Positions 59,293 through 64,000 of a DNA stretch of 64,000 nucleotides are shown here, piece after piece. The position numbers and the translations under genes are program-made. The notes under the pieces are model-generated. The model made no database searches and was not told the DNA's origin. It saw only the letters and a list, made by a program, of their open reading frames with translations. The stretch's first letter is position 1. Each line of letters opens with the position of its first letter. The stretch spans positions 61,151,481 to 61,215,480 of the forward strand of contig CM061236.1 of assembly GCA_030848705.1 (NCBI GenBank), given 5' to 3'. Origin of the DNA: Heracleum sosnowskyi. Lineage: Eukaryota > Streptophyta > Magnoliopsida > Apiales > Apiaceae.

Positions 59293-60314
59293 TGTTAGGA
59301 ATATGTTGTTCTTGATGATAATGATAAAAACACTTAGTAGATTTTGTATTAAGTTCTTTTGTAACTGTCAACGGAATAGCATGCTTTGCAGTGTTTCGTT
59401 GACAGGAAGCTCATCAACGAAATGAGTGTTGTAGCAATTGCATTGTACAATACTTCACAGTATGATAGGCATTTTGTTGTATGTATCAGATAGGTTTCCT
59501 AAGTCATGTTGACTAAGTACTAGATAGGCAAAATAGGTTGGTTAATTGTACATATATTATGCCTTGTAATTTTGCCTAAGTGAAGACATGTCAACGGTAT
59601 GAAGATTACTCTGTCAACGGTATGGAGTTTACCCATCAACGAAACAAGGGAAACACCATCAACGAAATGGAGAATAAAGCTATCAACGAAACACATCTCC
59701 ATGCCATCAACGAATCATTATTGCTTTTCTATATAATTGACAAAGTGATAGTGACAGGTTCCTGACAGATCAAAAAGGAGATGTGGAAGTGTACTTTGCA
59801 TTGGAAACCATTAAAATGGACATGGGGAATAAGGAAACATCCCAGTTTCCAATTGGGCTCTTGGGAGTGATCATAATAAGCATAAAGACAAAAGCAAGGA
59901 TCTCCAAGGACCACTGGACAAAGGGATGAAAAGCAAACTATTGGCGGTTACTCATTGTACTTTTAGTGTAACCAAAAGTAGGGTTGTAAACTTGGGTTTA
60001 TATAACCAAGTGTAGCAGTTACTTTAGAAGTGTGAAGAAAAACAAAGAGTTTGTATTAGCTATCTTTGAAAGCATTTTTCTTCTCCACAACCTTGTAACT
60101 GAGCAGCTGTGTACATTTGTATCACAGATTATTTCCGCAATAAAAACACTTCAGTTGGATCATCAAACAATCCAACTGAATTATTTATATCTTGTGTTTT
60201 TTATTTATTCAGTTCAGTTTAATTTTATAAAGTATTTTCAAGTTAAAGAAATATCAAGAATTGTATTCAACCCCCCCCCCTTCTACAATTCTGTTAGGTC
60301 ATTTGGGATTAACA
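59293..60314 (+). repeat. 5' LTR of element D
   Basis: 1,022 bp, TGTTAGGAAT ... GGGATTAACA, with a C-run and TTCTACAATTC before its end. Nine copies of TCAACGAAA, its complement TTTCGTTGA, or the variant TCAACGG(T/A)AT lie at 59364-59715. Confidence 0.92.
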
Positions 60315-60316
60315 AT

Positions 60317-60328
60317 TGGTATCAGAGC
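60317..60328 (+). other. Primer-binding site of element D
   Basis: TGGTATCAGAGC, complementary to initiator tRNA-Met, two bases after the LTR. Confidence 0.95.
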
Positions 60329-60378
60329 GAGCTTCTAACATACAAGAAGTTTAAAGATCAAGACCAATAACAGATACC

Positions 60379-62853
60379 ATGGTGAAGAAGGATGCAGGTG
60401 TGAAGATACCAGTTCTTGATAAAGACAATTACTTTCACTGGAAAGTAAAGATGCATTTACATCTCATGTCTATGGATGAGAGGTATGTAGACTGCATTGA
60501 GAAAGGTCCACACGTTCCCATGAAGCTTGATTCTAGAGTTGGATTGCCAGATGATGCTCCTGATGTAGAGATTCCAAAACCTGTCTCAGAATGGACTGTT
60601 GAAGATGTTGCAGAAGTCCATAAAGACAAAAGAACCATGAACATTCTGTTTAATGGTTTGGAGCAAGAGATGTTTGACAATGTTATCAACTGTACAACCT
60701 CTAAGGAAGTATGGGATACTGTTAGAACTCTCTGTGAAGGAACTGAGCAAGTCAGGGAAAATAAAATGCAACTCCTTATACAACAATATGAGCATTTTCA
60801 TTTTAAGGCTGGTGAAACCCTAAATGACACGTTTAGTAGGTTTCAGAAGCTTTTGAATGGATTAAAGCTGTATGGGAGGATCTATCAAACTAAGGATTCA
60901 AACCTTAAATTTCTCAGAGCTCTTCCAAAAGAATGGAAGCCTATGACTGTTTCTCTTAGAAACACTCAAGAGTACAAAGACTACACTCTTGAAAGGCTTT
61001 ATGGAACCTTGAAGACTTATGAGCTGGAAATGGAGCAAGATGAGGAAATTGAAAAGGTACAGAAGAAGGGTGGATCTATTGCATTGATTGCATCTGTGAA
61101 CCAACTGGAAGATGACAGTAAAGAAACTGCAAAGGCCACAACTAGTCGACCTAGTTGTAGGAGTGATGTTAGCAAGGGTAAAGACAAGATGACAGAAGAA
61201 GAAGAAGAATCAGAACCAGCCAACTTGAATGACTTAGATGAGATTGATGAGCACATTGCTTTTCTATCTAGGAAATTCTCTAAGTTCAAGTTCAAAAGAA
61301 ACTCAGAGGCAAGGCCACCAAGAAGAGACTTTCAACCTAGCAAAACAAACTGGATTGAAAAGTCTAAGTCAAAATGTTTCAATTGTGGAATGCTTGGTCA
61401 CTTTGCTGGAGACTGCAGAAAGCCCAAGGTTGAGAAGGGCAACAGGAAATTTGAGCCTGTTGATTATAAAAAGAAATACTTTGAACTTCTCAAGGAAAAA
61501 GAAAAGGCTTTCATGTCTCAGGAGTATGACTGGGCTGGTAATGGTGAAGACTCTGATGATGAAATTGAGTATGTCAACTTGGCTCTTATGGCTGACAATC
61601 ATGAGCAGGAAGCAAGTTCCTCAAGCAACCAGGTAACAATTACTAATCTTTCTGAGCTTTCTAAAGAGGAATGCGATAGTGCAGTAAATGAAATGTCTAC
61701 TGTACTATATAATTTGCGTGTTACTCTTAAATCACTTACCAAGGAGAATTCAAGAATAAAAGAGACTAATTTGTTCTTAAGTGATAGGAATGCAACGTTA
61801 GAAGCACAGCTCATTGAATTTGAGAAAATGAGATGTGTCAGTAGGGATGCTAAGAGGGAACTTGAGAACGTGTTACAAAGGGAAGAAATTCTTAAAACAC
61901 AACTTGAAATAGAACAAGGTGTGATTGCTAAATGGAAAGATGCCAGGAATGTTGCTACCAACATCATTAATGTTCAAGGTATGGAATCTTTCTGTGAGCA
62001 ATCATGGAAAAAGAACAAAGAGAAGCTAGGGTGTGTTGGTGAAACCTTAGAATCAGAAAAAGAGTCAACAAACAACAATGATCATTTGTTGGAGGTTGAT
62101 ATGTCAACGAAATGCAATGTTTCGTTGACACATGAACCATCAACCGATCAGGCTGTTTCGTTGACAGACAAAAGAAAAGAGAAACTCACTAGACTTAATG
62201 ACAAGTATGGTCCAGTTACCAAGAACTTTGTTCAAGGTGAGTCTAGTAATTCAAAGAAAGTTGAGAAGCCTGTTGAGAGAGCTAATGTAGGTCACTTGTC
62301 TAACAAGCAATTGAAAGACAAGGTAGAAAAAGTTCAAAATGAGGCTAAGGGAAATAAAAAGAATAACAGGAATGGCAAAGTAGGAATTAACAAACACAAC
62401 AATTACACACCTGATAAATATGCTCCTAGAAAGACATGTGTTAATTGTGGAAGTGTTAGTCACCTGTCTACTAACTGCAAATCTGTTAAGAAAACTGCTA
62501 TTGTGAAAATTCCCAAGCCTGCAAGGAATAGTCCTATGCCTACAATGCCTGTTATGTCTAACATGTTTGCTCCATATGCACAATTTCAGAATCCATATGC
62601 TAACATGCCTTTTGTGTCTAATCCTTACATGAATATGTTTAACATGCCACAAATGCCATGGAACATGAATAACATGATTGTTCCTCCAACTATGCATGCT
62701 ATGAATGAAAATATGAGCAACCCTCAGAAATCAACACCAAGGGTAAAGATTGATCTGAATCAATCTGAGCCCAAAGTGAAAAATGGTACAAAAGGGAATG
62801 CAAAGGCTAACAAGACAGGACCCAAGGAAACTTGGGTACCAAAATCAACTTGA
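60379..62853 (+). CDS. Element D gag, 824 aa, intact
   Basis: Starts MVKKDAGVKIPVLDKDNYFH. The Copia gag domain (residues about 10-230) is followed by an acidic linker, a CCHC zinc knuckle near residue 333 (CFNCGMLGHFAGDC), an acidic YVNLALMADN segment, and a coiled coil (about 430-560). Next is a stretch at nt 62100-62165 encoded by TCAACGAAA-type motifs. A second knuckle lies near residue 687 (CVNCGSVSHLSTNC), followed by a Met/Pro/Asn-rich tail ending TWVPKST. It packages RNA and forms the particle. It is about twice the usual Copia gag length, consistent with the extended gag of Sireviruses. No defect is seen. Confidence 0.95.
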   Translation: MVKKDAGVKIPVLDKDNYFHWKVKMHLHLMSMDERYVDCIEKGPHVPMKLDSRVGLPDDAPDVEIPKPVSEWTVEDVAEVHKDKRTMNILFNGLEQEMFDNVINCTTSKEVWDTVRTLCEGTEQVRENKMQLLIQQYEHFHFKAGETLNDTFSRFQKLLNGLKLYGRIYQTKDSNLKFLRALPKEWKPMTVSLRNTQEYKDYTLERLYGTLKTYELEMEQDEEIEKVQKKGGSIALIASVNQLEDDSKETAKATTSRPSCRSDVSKGKDKMTEEEEESEPANLNDLDEIDEHIAFLSRKFSKFKFKRNSEARPPRRDFQPSKTNWIEKSKSKCFNCGMLGHFAGDCRKPKVEKGNRKFEPVDYKKKYFELLKEKEKAFMSQEYDWAGNGEDSDDEIEYVNLALMADNHEQEASSSSNQVTITNLSELSKEECDSAVNEMSTVLYNLRVTLKSLTKENSRIKETNLFLSDRNATLEAQLIEFEKMRCVSRDAKRELENVLQREEILKTQLEIEQGVIAKWKDARNVATNIINVQGMESFCEQSWKKNKEKLGCVGETLESEKESTNNNDHLLEVDMSTKCNVSLTHEPSTDQAVSLTDKRKEKLTRLNDKYGPVTKNFVQGESSNSKKVEKPVERANVGHLSNKQLKDKVEKVQNEAKGNKKNNRNGKVGINKHNNYTPDKYAPRKTCVNCGSVSHLSTNCKSVKKTAIVKIPKPARNSPMPTMPVMSNMFAPYAQFQNPYANMPFVSNPYMNMFNMPQMPWNMNNMIVPPTMHAMNENMSNPQKSTPRVKIDLNQSEPKVKNGTKGNAKANKTGPKETWVPKST

Positions 62854-62873
62854 TTTGGTTTTATTGTGTGCAG

Positions 62874-64000
62874 GGAGACAAAAGGAATCTTTGGTACTTG
62901 GATAGTGGTTGTTCAAGACACATGACTGGTGATTCTACCCTGCTCACAGAGTTTCAGGAAAGAGCTGGCCCTTGTATTGCTTTTGGAGATGACAGCAAAG
63001 GCTACACAAAGGGATATGGCTTGATTTCAAAAGAGAATGTCATCATAGATGAGGTTGCATTGGTGGATGGTCTTAAGCACAACTTGCTTAGTATCAGCCA
63101 ACTTTGTGACAAAGGATTTTTAGTTACTTTTTCAAAAGAAGCCTGTGTTGTTTCTAAAGGAGGAAACAACAATGTGGTAATGACTGGATTCAGAAGAGGG
63201 AATGTGTACATTGCTGACTTTAGTAGCACAAGTTCAGACACCATCACTTGTCTTTTCAGCAAGGCAAGCAAGGATGAAAGTTGGTTATGGCACAAGAAGT
63301 TATCCCATCTGAATTTCAAGGTTATGAATGATTTGGTAAGGAAGGATCTTGCTAGAGGAATTCCACAGGTGGAGTTTTCCAAGGATGGTTTGTGTGATGC
63401 CTGTCAAAAAGGGAAACAAAAGAAGGCATCATTCAAAAGCAAGACAGAGTCATCTATTGTCCATCAGCTTGAGTTACTTCATATGGATCTATTTGGCCCT
63501 GTAAATGTTATGTCCATCTCAAAGAAGAAATACTGTCTTGTGATTGTTGATGATTTTTCTAGATTTACATGGACTTTCTTTTTGCACTCTAAAGATGAGG
63601 CAAGTGAAATCATTATCAATCACATCAAGATGGTAAGCAATCATCCTGATTTCAAAGTAAGAAGGATTAGGAGTGACAATGGGACAGAATTCAAGAATTC
63701 AAGCATGAAGGTGTTCTGTGAAGAAAATGGTATTTTGCATGAGTTTTCAGCAGCAAGAACACCACAGCAAAATGGTGTAGTTGAAAGGAAAAACAGAACA
63801 CTTATTGAAGCTGCAAGGACAATGCTAGATGAATCAAAGTTACCTACATATTTTTGGGCTGAGGCAGTTAACACAGCTTGCTTTACTCAAAATATTTCTT
63901 TGATTAATCAGGCCAAAGGAATGACCCCTTATCAGTTACTCAAAAGAAAGAAGCCACTATTAGATTTTCTTCATGTCTTTGGATGCAAGTGCTTTGTTCT
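62874..64000 (+). CDS. Element D pol, N-terminal part (cut by window end)
   Basis: Open to the right edge, 375 codons from GDKRNLWYLDSGCSRHMTG. Protease Asp motif DSGCSRHMTG, GAG-pre-integrase/HHCC part (WHKKLSHLNF ... CDACQKGK), and integrase core residues in HMDLFGPV, RSDNGTEFKN and PQQNGVVERKNR, followed by HVFGCKCFVL. The frame is -1 relative to gag and overlaps its end openly, so a shift or a spliced message would be needed to express it. GTGTGCAG|GG lies just before the start given here, which I set there because homology begins at that point. Confidence 0.92.

Larger units (their letters stand above)
27299..64000 (-). mobile_element. Element A: Sirevirus-type Copia (minus), interrupted by B and D
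   Basis: In its own 5'-3' order from the right: gag end (59292-59227), pol (59215-55983), motif-rich spacer (55982-54511), post-pol ORF (54510-52497, continued at 30435-28648), polypurine tract AATAGGGGGAGAT (28426-28414) and 3' LTR (28413-27299). Its gag start and 5' LTR lie beyond the window. Element B split the post-pol ORF and element D split gag. Several stops and a frameshift show it is dead. Confidence 0.9.
59293..64000 (+). mobile_element. Element D: Sirevirus-type Copia (plus), runs off the right edge
   Basis: 5' LTR, tRNA-Met primer site, intact gag and open pol up to the window end. It sits in the gag of element A, next to flank GTAAC (59288-59292). No nonsense codon is seen in gag or in the visible pol, so this is the least decayed of the three Sirevirus-type copies. 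Confidence 0.95.

Overview
The window is nuclear DNA of a flowering plant, most likely a eudicot. The evidence is AT-rich intergenic sequence, short GT-AG introns, a five-exon CYP72A-type cytochrome P450, a plant F-box/DUF295 gene, and dense nested plant transposons (Helitron, CACTA, Copia, Sirevirus-type Copia, Athila/Tat-like Gypsy and a TRIM). No rRNA, tRNA, CRISPR or bacterial operon was seen. Only two genes look like ordinary intact host genes: the F-box gene (3793-4905, minus) and the P450 (24175-26408, plus). A third, of unknown family, enters from the left edge (1-1088, minus) and may be carried inside a CACTA element.

Left part (1-27 kb). A CACTA end at 1979 cuts into a Copia reverse-transcriptase remnant that keeps its 3' LTR (3302-3632). 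Next come the F-box gene and AT-rich DNA. A 12.1-kb Helitron (6480-18608) carries two arrays of degenerate 0.4-0.5-kb repeats. A 6.3-kb CACTA element (11723-18046) sits inside it, bounded by matching terminal repeats and an AAA target duplication. That CACTA holds a decayed TNP2-type transposase, a 172-bp tandem repeat, and small spliced genes of its own. Further right are a TRIM retrotransposon (18809-19843), a lone LTR, a GRF zinc-finger remnant inside a second CACTA end (to 23074), and the P450 gene.

Right part (27.3-64 kb). This is one nest of LTR elements. Element A (minus strand) runs from its 3' LTR at 27299 past the right edge. Element B (plus, 30436-52492) entered A's post-pol ORF, with flanks ATAGT/ACAGT. 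Element C (33718-41250), a Gypsy derivative with gag-protease and no RT or integrase, entered B's gag with a perfect GTGCT duplication. Element D (plus, from 59293 past the edge) entered A's gag. LTR pairs agree with this order: B's differ at about 20 sites by eye, C's at two.

The most striking pattern is in the three Sirevirus-type elements. Each carries its own short motif, repeated in both orientations. A has AACTATCGA/TCGATAGTT, B has ACTGTC/GACAGT, and D has TCAACGAAA/TTTCGTTGA. The motif differs between elements but sits in equivalent places: the LTR, the spacer after pol, and an in-frame stretch of gag just before a second zinc knuckle. This looks like a co-evolving, element-specific recognition system. 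B also carries an 83-codon acidic ORF behind its own TATA-like box, and a very long (about 1,690-codon) broken post-pol ORF.
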